This document shows positions 42,376 through 51,365 of a DNA stretch of 64,000 nucleotides, one piece after another (position 1 is the stretch's first letter; the number at the start of each line of letters is the position of its first letter). The notes beneath the pieces are model-generated. The model made no database searches and was not told the origin of the DNA. It saw nothing but the letters and a program-made list of their open reading frames with translations. This DNA is from an uncultured Oscillospiraceae bacterium (GTDB lineage Bacteria > Bacillota_A > Clostridia > Oscillospirales > Acutalibacteraceae), in NCBI GenBank assembly GCA_910589395.1, contig CAJUTL010000008.1, forward strand, positions 1-64,000, written 5' to 3'. The position numbers and the translations under genes were made by a program.

Positions 42376-42404
42376 TTGACAAAGAGATTTTTCAGGCGTA
42401 TTAT
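42376..42404 (+). promoter_or_regulatory. Sigma-A promoter of the FAD oxidoreductase gene
   Basis: A perfect TTGACA (42376-42381) is followed after 17 bases by TATTAT (42399-42404), 71 bases before the ATG at 42475. Confidence 0.75.
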
Positions 42405-42474
42405 CAGGGTAAAGAATAAGTCCTTAAGCTGGATTTATCTTACAGGACAAGCTGTAAAACAGCAGGGAGGTAAT

Positions 42475-44200
42475 ATGATGGCGACCGAAACTTACAAGGT
42501 AGTAGTGTACGGTGCAGATCTGCCGGGAGTGTTTGCTGCGGCAAAGGCCGCCGCTGAGCTTACCTCCAGTGCGGCAAACGGCAAGGTAGCCTTGATTGTT
42601 CCCTATCCGAAAACCACCTTTCAGAACCAGTCAGGCGGCTGGACGGAGGATTACCTGCTGGGTGGCATTATGACGGCCGGTGGGTTGAATTATTGGGATG
42701 ATCGCGGATATCAAAGCACAACAGCCGCGAGTGCAAGTAGCGCGATTCAGCAGGGTTCGTACTTCTATTACAGAACCTCTTTGGGAGATGGCTTTAACCG
42801 CATTATGCTGTCAGATAAATGCCAAAACCTCCATGAACAACGCCAATGTAAAAGTTTTCTATGGGCAGGATATTTTCAGCTTTTCCGCTGGAGGCTCTCC
42901 CTACAAGATTAATTCTGTCACAATTTCCCCCATTCATCGAGACAGTACGGGAAATGTAGCTTGGACGAACACGGTCACAAAAACGACCTTGAACGCAACT
43001 GTGTTTATTGATGCCTCCACAGATGGGAGAATTGCGCGCAAAGCAAATTCCGCCTGTACTGTGGGACGTTACAGTTGGCCAGCCGATTATTTACCGACAG
43101 ATGAAAGAGCGGCTACAGATTATGTAGGTAGACAGCAGGCGGCTACATTGATGATCAAAATGACTAATATTCACCCAACGATACATGGCGCATCTGGTGA
43201 GGGTGGTTTCAAATGCAAGCCAAACACAGAAATCCCTGTAGACTTATGGTCAAGTTCAAAAATTTATGCTGACCCAAATGACCGTATTGTTGCGTTTAAC
43301 AATAAATACAAGGATACCGAAGGGATCATGATTAAGCCAGTAAATGCCGCAAGAAATGGCAATGGGACTGCCAGTGGTGGGAAATTGAGCGATGACTGGT
43401 GGGTCAACGGCATCTTGGTTTTTAATGTTGACGGACGTTCCCACTATCGCGACGATGCGGCAAACACCACCTTCAAGGTAACTCGTAAGTACAATTCCAT
43501 GACCACCGACGAGGCATGGATCAAGGCAAAGAATTTTGTGAAACATCACAAGGCAGAATTGGAAAGAGCTTTCGCCGCATATGATGGTTTTGAGAATGTA
43601 AGTATTGTAACAGACCCCTGGGGAGACCCGGTAGTGGGAGATCAGTTGTACATTCGGGAAACGGTACATATGTCCATGGTTTCTTCCAATCGGGCACACG
43701 GAACTTATAATACTAATTACCAAATAACAGCTAACGAGGCTTTGGACGCAGGAACTTCGCCAACGACTGGCTTGGATAAAGGAAATTATGCCACAAGAAT
43801 CGGTCTTGCTAAGTACGGTTGTGATATTCACCCCTATCAGCCCAGTGATTACATGAATAAAGAAGGAACCAAATATATTTGCGGCTTGGAATCTGCAAAA
43901 AGAATGTGGAACAAATATGCGGACAATCCGAAAAATCCATTATATGTTCCTTATGAGGTTCTGAGGACTAGCTATGTATCGAATCTGTTAATTCCTGGAT
44001 ATGCTGCAGGGGTCTGTTCCTATTCCTGGGGCGAGGTACGTGTTTTCTCCAATCTTAGTGTGTTAGGAGACGCTGCGGGAATCGCTGCGGGATATTGCTG
44101 TAATAACAACATGCTGCCCTATGTAGTGCAGCAATCCACAACTGCTATAGCGGCGATACAAAACAAGATCGTGGCGGCACACGGCAGAATTAACAAATAA
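42475..44200 (+). pseudogene. FAD-dependent oxidoreductase, interrupted by a +1 frameshift
   Basis: The gene starts at ATG 42475 (GGGAGG upstream) and reads an FAD-type Rossmann N-terminus (YKVVVYGADLPGVFAAAKAAAE). At about 42817-42819 the frame must move by one base: removing one A from GATAAATGCC restores a continuous reading into the second open frame (AKTSMNNANVKVFYGQ). The joined product would be about 574 residues and fits FAD_oxidored-type enzymes. The second half is open to 44200, so the break may be recent or a sequence error. As written, two separate fragments would be made. It lies 21 bases before the LRR/SLH gene. Confidence 0.7.
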
Positions 44201-44221
44201 AGAAAACGGAGGGAAATTCCT

Positions 44222-45637
44222 ATGAAAAAGCTTTTTTGCGTCTTATGTGCAATAACCCTGCTGCTTGCAATGTTTCCCTTGTCCGCCATAGCGGCAGAAG
44301 ATTTTTCAGAGTATGACTATTTAGGAAAGCCTGAGAATTGGCCGTATGCTCCCTATTATGGGAGAGGATTTCAATATCCCATAGGTGGAGGGTTGCTGTT
44401 TTGTGCAGATCGTGGAGATCACATTGAGATTTATGAGGCCCGTGGGCTGAAAGGCGATGTCATTATCCCGGAAACGATCCAGGGCAAACCTGTGGGCACT
44501 CTTTCCTTTGAAAATTATCCCAGCGTGGAAGGCTCACATTTCTTCTGCTTTGAATTGTGCGACGAACTCACGTCGTTAACACTGCCCGCCTCTCTAAAAG
44601 AATTGGATGTGTACCCGGATAATATTATTTATTCAATTTTTGGTGGCAAAAATCTGAAAGAATTGATTTTTCTGGGAGACGGGCCAGAATTACTTCCCTC
44701 CGGCTGTATCAGTTGCTTTGGAAACTTGGAGCGCGTTGTTCTTCCCAAAAAGGTTCGGGAAATGGAAGGCTTTTTTTCAGGAGTAGACCCGTATTCTGTT
44801 CAGGAAGGTCCCAATCTCCTGCAGGAAATTGTATTAAATCCTTCCAATCCCAGCTTTGCGAAAGATCAGCAGGGCATCATTTATAATAAATCACTGACAA
44901 AGCTGATTACCGCAGCAGGAGGAAGTGCAGGGCGTACAGAGCTTACTTTACCTCATACTGTAACAGAGATTGCTGAAAATGGTTTGAGTCCGAATCAAGA
45001 ACTTGAGCGAATCTACGGCGGCGAAAACGTGACGAAAATGAGAAAGGACGAGCTCATCGGCCGCAAAAATCTGAATCCCTTTGAGGACACCTATGGCCAT
45101 TGGGGAAAGGAAAGCGCCAAGTGGGCGTTCCAGAATCAGGTGTTTTCCGGTACAAGGCCCTTCCGGTTCAGTCCGGAGGGGAAAATGACCCGGGGCATGA
45201 TGGTTTCGGTGCTGTACCGTATGGAGGGAAGCCCCGATCCCGGTTGGGGCAGCCCGTTCCCGGACGTACCGGCGCCCATGTACTACGCGAAGCCCATCAA
45301 GTGGGCCTCTGCAAACGGGATCGCCGTGGGGTATTCCGAAAGTCGCTTCGCGCCGGAGGAACAGATCAGTCGGGAGCAGATGGCAAGCATGCTGTACCGC
45401 TATGCCCAGCGGAAAAAGGAGCCGATGGATATCTCCGCCCGGGGAGGCCTGACCACCTTTACAGATCACAGAAAAATCAGCGATTACGCGGAGGAGGCCA
45501 TGGCCTGGGCCGTGGGAGAGGGCTTCCTCTCCGGCAAGGGAGACGGCAGGCTGGATCCCCAGGGGACAGCCACCCGGGCCGAGGTGGCTTCCATGCTGCA
45601 ACGGTTTTGGGGAAAGCAGACTCCGATCGATGAGTAA
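44222..45637 (+). CDS. Secreted LRR/S-layer-homology surface protein
   Basis: This 471-residue protein has a signal peptide (about residues 1-24, ...AIAAEDF), a leucine-rich-repeat (LRR_5/BspA-like) region (about 60-270, with LTSLTLPASLKELDV and LPHTVTEIAENGL), and three SLH domains (about 285-455: FEDTYGHWGKESAKWAF, FPDVPAPMYYAKPIKWA, FTDHRKISDYAEEAMAWA). SLH domains bind pyruvylated cell-wall polymers. The SLH part (from about 45040) is visibly more GC-rich than the LRR part. It follows the broken oxidoreductase gene and has a strong terminator. Confidence 0.88.
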   Translation: MKKLFCVLCAITLLLAMFPLSAIAAEDFSEYDYLGKPENWPYAPYYGRGFQYPIGGGLLFCADRGDHIEIYEARGLKGDVIIPETIQGKPVGTLSFENYPSVEGSHFFCFELCDELTSLTLPASLKELDVYPDNIIYSIFGGKNLKELIFLGDGPELLPSGCISCFGNLERVVLPKKVREMEGFFSGVDPYSVQEGPNLLQEIVLNPSNPSFAKDQQGIIYNKSLTKLITAAGGSAGRTELTLPHTVTEIAENGLSPNQELERIYGGENVTKMRKDELIGRKNLNPFEDTYGHWGKESAKWAFQNQVFSGTRPFRFSPEGKMTRGMMVSVLYRMEGSPDPGWGSPFPDVPAPMYYAKPIKWASANGIAVGYSESRFAPEEQISREQMASMLYRYAQRKKEPMDISARGGLTTFTDHRKISDYAEEAMAWAVGEGFLSGKGDGRLDPQGTATRAEVASMLQRFWGKQTPIDE

Positions 45638-45662
45638 GTAAGCTTAAAATTGAGTAGAGTTT

Positions 45663-45702
45663 GAGAAAGGGAGCGGCTTATTTTGCCGTTCCCTTTCTCT
45701 TT
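45663..45702 (+). terminator. Terminator after the LRR/SLH gene
   Basis: The 15-bp stem gagaaagggagcggc / gccgttccctttctc (45663-45677 and 45685-45699, one G-U) has a 7-base loop and a trailing T-rich tail. Confidence 0.8.
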
Positions 45703-45707
45703 CACTC

Positions 45708-45874
45708 TTAGAACCTGTATTCACAACCTGCAAACGCCGTCTGAGCGGCCTTTTTCGTGTTGCTCGTCGTTAAATTTGCTTGCCATACGGCAGTATGCCT
45801 GCCCAAATTTGCCTAGAGCAACACGAAAAATTCTCGCTCATCCGGCGTCTTCGGTTATGAATACAGGTTCTTAA
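45708..45874. repeat. Palindromic element with about 20-bp terminal inverted repeats
   Basis: The ends are ttagaacctgtattcacaacc and ggttatgaatacaggttcttaa, nearly perfect inverted repeats. Inside is a second imperfect palindrome around gttgctc...gagcaac (45760-45823). No open frame. The TAA stop of the minus-strand DUF1284 gene lies in its right end (45871-45873). I do not recognise the family; no second copy is in the window. Confidence 0.65.
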
Positions 45875-46281
45875 AGCTCTTCTCTGTTCCCGCTCATCAT
45901 TCGGTGAAGCTGCAAAAGACTGCACAGGCCTTCCTTTTGCCAGCGGCAGCCGCCGCAAACTGCCTGAAAGTCTTGTTCTGTCAGCAGAGAAAGACGGCTT
46001 TTTGCCTGGGCCCAGGTCAATTCCTCACCGGGCGAGAGACGCAAGACCCGCAGCGCCGCAAGGTCCCTTTTTTCCACGTCCTCGGTACTTAGGACGCAGC
46101 CGCCTTCCGCTGTTCTGTTGGGGCAGGCGGCGCAAACCTCGTCCGCGCCGATGAAAACAGAAAGCCTTTCCCCATTTTGCATCGCCCGGATAAGCTCCGT
46201 CATTTTCTGCGTAAAGCTTTCACTGTAGCCGTGCCCGGAAAACAGGGCCGTACAAAGCAGATGATGTCCCCGCAGCTTCAT
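45871..46281 (-). CDS. DUF1284-family protein
   Basis: This 136-residue cysteine-rich protein of the DUF1284 family has MKLRGHHLLCTALFSGHGYS at its start and cysteine pairs AACPNRTAEGGC and CGGCRWQKEGLC. Cysteines suggest metal or Fe-S binding; function is unknown. The ATG (46279-46281) overlaps the bioY stop (ATGA), so it is the third gene of birA-bioY-DUF1284. Its stop codon lies in the palindromic element, which may have changed the C-terminus. Confidence 0.8.
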   Translation of the reverse strand: MKLRGHHLLCTALFSGHGYSESFTQKMTELIRAMQNGERLSVFIGADEVCAACPNRTAEGGCVLSTEDVEKRDLAALRVLRLSPGEELTWAQAKSRLSLLTEQDFQAVCGGCRWQKEGLCSLLQLHRMMSGNREEL

Positions 46282-46829
46282 TCGCCCACCAGCCTTGCCT
46301 TTTTCAGGCTGTACTTCACCGCCTCCGCCGCCAGATAAGCCGCCGCTGCGGAAACCACGTCCTTCAAAAGATAAGGAGCGGAAGCCAGCAAAAAGGCCTG
46401 CCAGGGAGAAATTGCGGAGAGCAGAGCAAATTGAACCGCGCCGCACAAATGACATACGCCAAGGCCGGCGATCCCCAGAGCGATCGCCGAAGCCCGATGC
46501 TTCCGGTGGGTCCCCAGTCCGGCAAGAAAAGCCATAAACAGAAAGCCCCACAAATAGCCGCCGGCAAGGCCCGCAAATGCTCCTACGCCGCCGCTGAAGC
46601 CGGCGAAGACAGGCACCCCCACGGCACCTATGGCAAGATAGACGACAACGGACAAAAGCCCCAGCCTGGGGCCCAGCACAAAACCGCACAGAGCAACAGC
46701 AAAGGTCTGCAGCGTTACCGGTATTCCAGAGGGCAGCGGAAAAGAGATTTGGGAAAGCACCGCAAGCATTGCGGCGAATACTCCTGTCATCACAATTTTC
46801 CGAACTTTATTTTGAACTTCCATTTTCAT
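46278..46829 (-). CDS. bioY: Biotin transporter BioY (ECF S component)
   Basis: This 183-residue protein has about six membrane segments and BioY motifs (ISFPLPSGIPVTLQTFAVALCG, GLAGGYLWGFLFMAFLAG, GVCHLCGAVQFAL). It is the substrate-binding S unit of an ECF biotin importer; the shared EcfAT energising unit is not here. Gap to birA is 3 bases and overlap with DUF1284 is 4 bases, so it lies inside the BirA-controlled operon. Confidence 0.95.
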   Translation of the reverse strand: MKMEVQNKVRKIVMTGVFAAMLAVLSQISFPLPSGIPVTLQTFAVALCGFVLGPRLGLLSVVVYLAIGAVGVPVFAGFSGGVGAFAGLAGGYLWGFLFMAFLAGLGTHRKHRASAIALGIAGLGVCHLCGAVQFALLSAISPWQAFLLASAPYLLKDVVSAAAAYLAAEAVKYSLKKARLVGE

Positions 46830-46832
46830 AGC

Positions 46833-47855
46833 TCATTCCTTTCCTCTCTCCTGCTCTTCTCGCAGGCTCTCCAAAAAATCTTTATCGATAGCCACTTCCC
46901 CAGCCGTGAAGGCTGCCTGCTCCCCGTTTTCCAAAGAAACAAGGAGCCGGGCTTCCTCATCGATTCCCCGTACCGTGCCGGAAAGCTCTTTCTTTCCGCA
47001 GATAAAACGGATCTTTTTCCCTGTGAGCAAAGACCGATTTCTGTATTCCGATAAAAAGGGCCGCTTCTCCAGGTTTTGATAAAATCCGAAAAAGCTGTTC
47101 AGGATCTCTGCGGCCAGGGCGGCCCTGATCCCGGGCGGCGGCGCCTCCGTTTCCTGATAAACGGCCCCGGCTATTTCCTTCAGTTCCCCCGGAAAGCCGC
47201 CCTCGGGCTCCTGAAGGTTTACACCGATCCCCAGCACCGCATAGTGCAAGCCATTGGTTTCAAAATCGATGGAGGCTTCCGTCAGAATGCCGCAGATCTT
47301 ATAACCGTTCAAATACACATCGTTGACCCATTTGATCATTGCTCTGCGGCCCGTTACCCTTTCCACCGCCTCGGCTACTGCCACCGCCGCCGCAGTGGTG
47401 ATGGAAAGGGATTCCTCGGCGGAAAACCGGGGCCGCAGCAGAATGCTCATGTAAAGCCCTGTTCCCCGGGGAGAAGCAAAGGAGCGGCCCAGCCTTCCCT
47501 TTCCCGCTGTTTGCCGTTCGGCGATCAGTACGTGACCTTCTTTTTCCCCCTGCTCCGCAAGCTCCTTCAAAACCGTATTGGTAGAGGTGACCTCTTCCCG
47601 TATGTCCACAGTAACACATTGCGCCGCTCCGGATAAACGGCGGCATACATTTTCCGCAAGAAGCGCATCACTTTCTGAAATCAGCTCATAGCCGAGATTT
47701 GTGCGGGCCCGTATTTCATATCCGGCCGCCTGCAGCTTCTTCACAGCCTTCCACACGGCATTGCGGCTGACCTTCAGTCTCTTCGCCATTTCTTCTCCCG
47801 ATAAGGGGCCGCCGCTTTCTTTGAGCAGCGCTAAAACCATGCCGGAAAAATCCAA
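46833..47855 (-). CDS. birA: Bifunctional biotin-protein ligase / biotin repressor BirA
   Basis: This 340-residue protein has an N-terminal winged HTH (SGEEMAKRLKVSRNAVWKAVKKL, about residues 18-40), the ligase core with GKGRLGRSF (biotin/ATP loop), KWVNDVY and GIGVNL, and a C-terminal SH3-like domain. It charges carboxylases with biotin and represses the operon when biotinyl-AMP is bound. The TTG at 47853-47855, five bases after AGGGAGGGG, fits the mapped promoter; the GTG at 47909 lies upstream of the probable transcript start. It heads birA-bioY-DUF1284. Confidence 0.93.
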   Translation of the reverse strand: MDFSGMVLALLKESGGPLSGEEMAKRLKVSRNAVWKAVKKLQAAGYEIRARTNLGYELISESDALLAENVCRRLSGAAQCVTVDIREEVTSTNTVLKELAEQGEKEGHVLIAERQTAGKGRLGRSFASPRGTGLYMSILLRPRFSAEESLSITTAAAVAVAEAVERVTGRRAMIKWVNDVYLNGYKICGILTEASIDFETNGLHYAVLGIGVNLQEPEGGFPGELKEIAGAVYQETEAPPPGIRAALAAEILNSFFGFYQNLEKRPFLSEYRNRSLLTGKKIRFICGKKELSGTVRGIDEEARLLVSLENGEQAAFTAGEVAIDKDFLESLREEQERGKE

Positions 47856-47899
47856 GCTTTCCCCTCCCTTTGTTTTTGCTTTCCTCTTTCTTTTTTCAA

Positions 47900-47954
47900 A
47901 GAATAGCACAGCGAAAGCATATTGTCAACCTAATATTTTATAATTGGTGACAAT
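47900..47954 (-). promoter_or_regulatory. birA promoter with overlapping BirA operator
   Basis: Operator: attgtcaacc (47921-47930), 15 bases, ggtgacaat (47946-47954), an inverted repeat of the BirA type (TGTnAACC-N-GGTnACA). On the minus strand its right half contains TTGACA (47923-47928), with TATTCT (47900-47905) 17 bases on, so bound BirA would cover the -35. This shows autoregulation of birA-bioY by biotin. Confidence 0.85.
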
Positions 47955-47960
47955 GAAGAG

Positions 47961-47994
47961 AAAATAACAACGGGATCTCTCCCGTTGTTATTTT
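47961..47994 (-). terminator. Terminator after glnS
   Basis: The perfect 15-bp stem aaaataacaacggga / tcccgttgttatttt (47961-47975 and 47980-47994) has a 4-base loop and a T-rich tail on the minus strand. It ends the gltX-glnS transcript just before the birA operator. Confidence 0.8.
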
Positions 47995-48042
47995 AAAGCT
48001 GATTCCTTTTTCTCTGAAAATCGGGCACTCCAAAATTTATTC

Positions 48043-49731
48043 TTAAGCTCCCGGCTTAAAGCTGTCCTTCAACTTGACGGAACGGTTGAACACCAGATGA
48101 CCCGGAGCGCTGTCCCGGTTATCCATACAGAAATACCCCTGCCTCATAAACTGGAAGCTTTCTCCCGGCTTTGCGTCCTTCAAAGAGCTTTCCAGCTTGC
48201 AGCCGGAAAGAACGGTGAGGGAATCTCCATTCAAATACTCCAGGAAATTCCCATCATCAGGGTTTTCCACAGTAAACAGGTTGTCATACAGACGCACCTC
48301 GGCATCCAGGGCGGTAGCGGCGTCTACCCAATGCAAAGTGGCTCCCTTCACCTTTCTGCCGTCCGCCGGATCTCCGCCGCGGCTTTCGGGATCATATTCC
48401 GCCCGAACTTCTACAACATTTCCCTGATCGTCTGTTTCAAACCCGACGCATTTGATCAGATACGCGCCCTTCAAACGGCATTCCGGCCCTTCCGGATACA
48501 GCCGCTTATACTTGGGAACAGGCTCCTTGAGAAAATCCTCTCTTTCGATCCAGATCTCTCTGGAGAAGGAGACCTCTCTGGTTCCCTCCTCCGGCTTGTT
48601 CGGATTGTTTTCCACAGCCAGGTTCTCGCTTTCTCCTTTCGGGTAATTGACAATGATCAGCTTCACAGGATCCAGTACTGCCATGACCCTGCGAGCGTTC
48701 CAGTTCAGATCCTCCCGCAGGCAATGCTCCAAAAAGGCATATTCCACGGTGGAATTCACTTTGGAAACGCCGTTTCTCTCACTGAAATTCCGAATGGAGA
48801 CAGGAGTATAGCCCCGGCGGCGCAAGCCGCAGATAGTGGGCATACGGGGATCGTCCCAGCCACTTACATAGCCGCCCTCCACCAGTGCTCTCAGCTTTCG
48901 CTTGCTCATGACCGTGTTGTTGATCCCCAGCCGGGCAAACTCGATCTGACGGGGCTTTGAGGGCAGGGTCACATTCTGGATCACCCAGTCATAGAAGGGC
49001 CGGTGATCCTCAAATTCCAGAGAACACAGAGAATGGGTAATGCACTCCATCGCGTCCTCAAAGGGGTGGGCGTAATCGTACATGGGATAAATGCACCACT
49101 TGTCCCCGGTACGGTGATGACGGGAATGGTTGATGCGGTAGATCACCGGGTCGCGCATGTTGAAGTTGCCGGAGGCAAGGTCGATTTTGGCCCGAAGGGT
49201 CATTTTGCCGTCCTCAAACTCCCCTGCCCGCATTCGGCGGAACAAGTCGAGGCTTTCCTCCCGGGGGCGGTCCCGATAAGGGCTTCTGGCGGGAGTGGTC
49301 AAATCGCCGCGCATTTCCTTCATTTCTTCGGGGGTCAGCTCACACACATAGGCAAGGCCCTTTTCGATCAGCTCCTCCGCCCCCTTGTACATATCTTCAA
49401 AATAATCGGAGGCATAATAGAAGCGATCCTCCCAATCGTAGCCCAGCCAGTGGATATCCTCTTTGATGGCATCCACATATTCCACATCTTCCTTGGTGGG
49501 GTTCGTATCGTCCATGCGGAGATTGCAGATACCGCCGAAGCGCTGTGCCGTGCCGAAATCCACATAAATCGCCTTGGCGTGGCCAATGTGCAGGTAGCCG
49601 TTGGGCTCCGGAGGGAACCGGGTATGGACCTTCATTCCCTCTGTACGCCCGCCGGAGCTCATATCTTCTTTTACAAAATCGTCGATGAAGTTTGTAGAAG
49701 CCACTTCATGGATCGCTTTTTCTTCGCTCAT
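48043..49731 (-). CDS. glnS: Glutaminyl-tRNA synthetase
   Basis: This 562-residue class-Ia synthetase has the HIGH motif in PPEPNGYLHIGHAKAI near residue 40, the KMSKS-type VMSKRKL near residue 275, and the two C-terminal anticodon-binding beta barrels of GlnRS. It directly charges tRNA-Gln. Most Firmicutes lack GlnRS and use GluRS plus GatCAB, so its presence beside gltX is a lineage marker. No YqeY fusion is present. The ATG at 49729-49731 follows AAAGAGGG. It is the second gene after gltX (32 bases). Confidence 0.95.
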   Translation of the reverse strand: MSEEKAIHEVASTNFIDDFVKEDMSSGGRTEGMKVHTRFPPEPNGYLHIGHAKAIYVDFGTAQRFGGICNLRMDDTNPTKEDVEYVDAIKEDIHWLGYDWEDRFYYASDYFEDMYKGAEELIEKGLAYVCELTPEEMKEMRGDLTTPARSPYRDRPREESLDLFRRMRAGEFEDGKMTLRAKIDLASGNFNMRDPVIYRINHSRHHRTGDKWCIYPMYDYAHPFEDAMECITHSLCSLEFEDHRPFYDWVIQNVTLPSKPRQIEFARLGINNTVMSKRKLRALVEGGYVSGWDDPRMPTICGLRRRGYTPVSIRNFSERNGVSKVNSTVEYAFLEHCLREDLNWNARRVMAVLDPVKLIIVNYPKGESENLAVENNPNKPEEGTREVSFSREIWIEREDFLKEPVPKYKRLYPEGPECRLKGAYLIKCVGFETDDQGNVVEVRAEYDPESRGGDPADGRKVKGATLHWVDAATALDAEVRLYDNLFTVENPDDGNFLEYLNGDSLTVLSGCKLESSLKDAKPGESFQFMRQGYFCMDNRDSAPGHLVFNRSVKLKDSFKPGA

Positions 49732-49763
49732 TGTTTTCCCTCTTTTCTTACAGGAGAATTCCC

Positions 49764-51209
49764 CTAAAACTTTTCAAGTCCCGCTTTCAGTCTGCGCAGG
49801 GCTTCTTCCTTTCCCAAAAGGGTCAGGATCTCCATGGCGCCGCCCGGCGTGACAAGGGTGCCTGCCGCCGCGATCCGCACCGGCCACAGCAGCGTGCCGT
49901 TTTTCACTTCCAGACGCTCCGCCAGGCCGATCAGGCAGTCGTGGATCGCGGTAAGCTCCCAATTCGGAAGCTGCTCCAACACCTCGATGGCCTCCCGGAG
50001 CATCTGCGGGGAATTTTCCGAATCTGTTTTGCTTTTTTTATTGGTGAAGAACTCTACCGGGTATTCCGGCAGTTCCTTGAAAAAGGACAAAAGCGCAGGA
50101 ATCTCCCGGAATTTTGTAATGCGGGCCTGCAAAATGGAGTGGAGAACCTCCCAGGGCTTCTCCTGCTCCCCGAACACCTCCCGGTAGTAGGGCATCGCAT
50201 GAGAAAGGAATTCCTCCTCGTCCATAGCCTTTATATATTCGCCGTTGAACCAGGCAAGCTTATCATAATCAAATACCGCCGGAGATTTGCTGATTCCCTC
50301 CACAGAAAAGCTCTTTGTCAGCTCTTCCAGAGAAAAGATCTCCTGGTTATCCTTGGGGCACCACCCCAGCAGGGCAATATAATTTGTGATCACGGCGGGA
50401 AGATAGCCCTCCTCTACCAGCCCTTCAAAACTGGTGGAGCCATGGCGCTTGGAAAGCTTCGACACACTGCCGTCCTCGTTTCTGCCCATGATCAGGGGCA
50501 GATGGATATAGGTGGGGATCTCCCAGCCGAAGGCCTCATACAGCAGATTGTATTTGGGAGTGGAGGTCAGATACTCGCTTCCCCGCACCACATGGGTGAT
50601 GTGCATCAGGTGATCGTCGATCACGTTGGCGAAATTATAGGTGGGATAGCCGTCCGCCTTTAAGAGGATCTGATCCTCGATCTCTTTGTTTTCAATGGTG
50701 ATCTCCCCGAACACGGCGTCCTGAAAGGTGGTGGAGCCGGTAAGCGGCACCTTCTGGCGGATCACGTGGGGCGTGCCCGCGTCCAAAAGGCGCTGTACCT
50801 CTTCCTTCGGCAGCTCCCGGCAGTGCCTGTCATAGCCGCCGAGGCCGTTTTCATCGTGAAGAGACTCCAGCCGCTCCTTGGAGCAGAAGCAGTAGTAAGC
50901 TTTCCCCTCTTTTACCAGCTGCTCCGCGTAAGGACGGTACAACTCTTTTCGCTGGCTTTGAACATAAGGGCCGAATTCACCGCCGATATCCGGGCCCTCA
51001 TCGTGCAGAAGACCCACCTGCTTCAAAGTGTTATAGATCACGTCCTCCGCGCCTTCCACCAGGCGCTCCCGGTCCGTATCCTCGATCCGCAAAACGAATT
51101 GCCCGCCCTGAGACTTTGCCACCAGATATTCATACAAAGCCGTGCGTAAATTCCCCACATGCATAAAACCCGTGGGGCTGGGCGCAAATCTTGTCCGAAC
51201 TGAAGCCAT
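49764..51209 (-). CDS. gltX: Glutamyl-tRNA synthetase
   Basis: This 481-residue class-Ia synthetase has the HIGH-type FAPSPTGFMHVGNLRTALYE at its start, the KMSKS-type VSKLSKRHG near residue 255 and an all-helical C-terminal anticodon domain. It charges tRNA-Glu. With glnS just downstream, the enzyme need not misacylate tRNA-Gln; discriminating or non-discriminating type is not decidable here. It has its own promoter and heads gltX-glnS. Confidence 0.95.
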   Translation of the reverse strand: MASVRTRFAPSPTGFMHVGNLRTALYEYLVAKSQGGQFVLRIEDTDRERLVEGAEDVIYNTLKQVGLLHDEGPDIGGEFGPYVQSQRKELYRPYAEQLVKEGKAYYCFCSKERLESLHDENGLGGYDRHCRELPKEEVQRLLDAGTPHVIRQKVPLTGSTTFQDAVFGEITIENKEIEDQILLKADGYPTYNFANVIDDHLMHITHVVRGSEYLTSTPKYNLLYEAFGWEIPTYIHLPLIMGRNEDGSVSKLSKRHGSTSFEGLVEEGYLPAVITNYIALLGWCPKDNQEIFSLEELTKSFSVEGISKSPAVFDYDKLAWFNGEYIKAMDEEEFLSHAMPYYREVFGEQEKPWEVLHSILQARITKFREIPALLSFFKELPEYPVEFFTNKKSKTDSENSPQMLREAIEVLEQLPNWELTAIHDCLIGLAERLEVKNGTLLWPVRIAAAGTLVTPGGAMEILTLLGKEEALRRLKAGLEKF

Positions 51210-51242
51210 AGGTTTTCCCTCTTTCGCAAAAAATCATATTCT

Positions 51243-51272
51243 ATTATATAGCAAACCTGTTTCTTTTCGCAA
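51243..51272 (-). promoter_or_regulatory. Promoter of gltX-glnS
   Basis: On the minus strand TTGCGA (51267-51272), 18 bases, then a perfect TATAAT (51243-51248), 34 bases before the gltX ATG. I see no T-box-like structure in the short leader. Confidence 0.6.
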
Positions 51273-51365
51273 TAGAAATCTGCATTTTCTCCGCTTCGTT
51301 CGGCAAATTTGTGTTTTTTCCCTGCCAAAGACTTAGAAAAACGTGGTAAAATAGGCTTGTAATTC

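Noticed and set aside
42698..42817. N-terminal part of the second FAD-enzyme open frame as a separate gene start
   Set aside because: These codons are an out-of-frame reading of the first half; homologous reading begins only after 42817.
45871..46689. A 272-residue open frame spanning DUF1284 and much of bioY
   Set aside because: The first 136 codons are bioY sequence in another frame; DUF1284 begins at 46281 with its own conserved start.
51210..51365. T-box riboswitch upstream of gltX-glnS
   Set aside because: The leader after TATAAT is only about 30 bases and lacks the T-box sequence.
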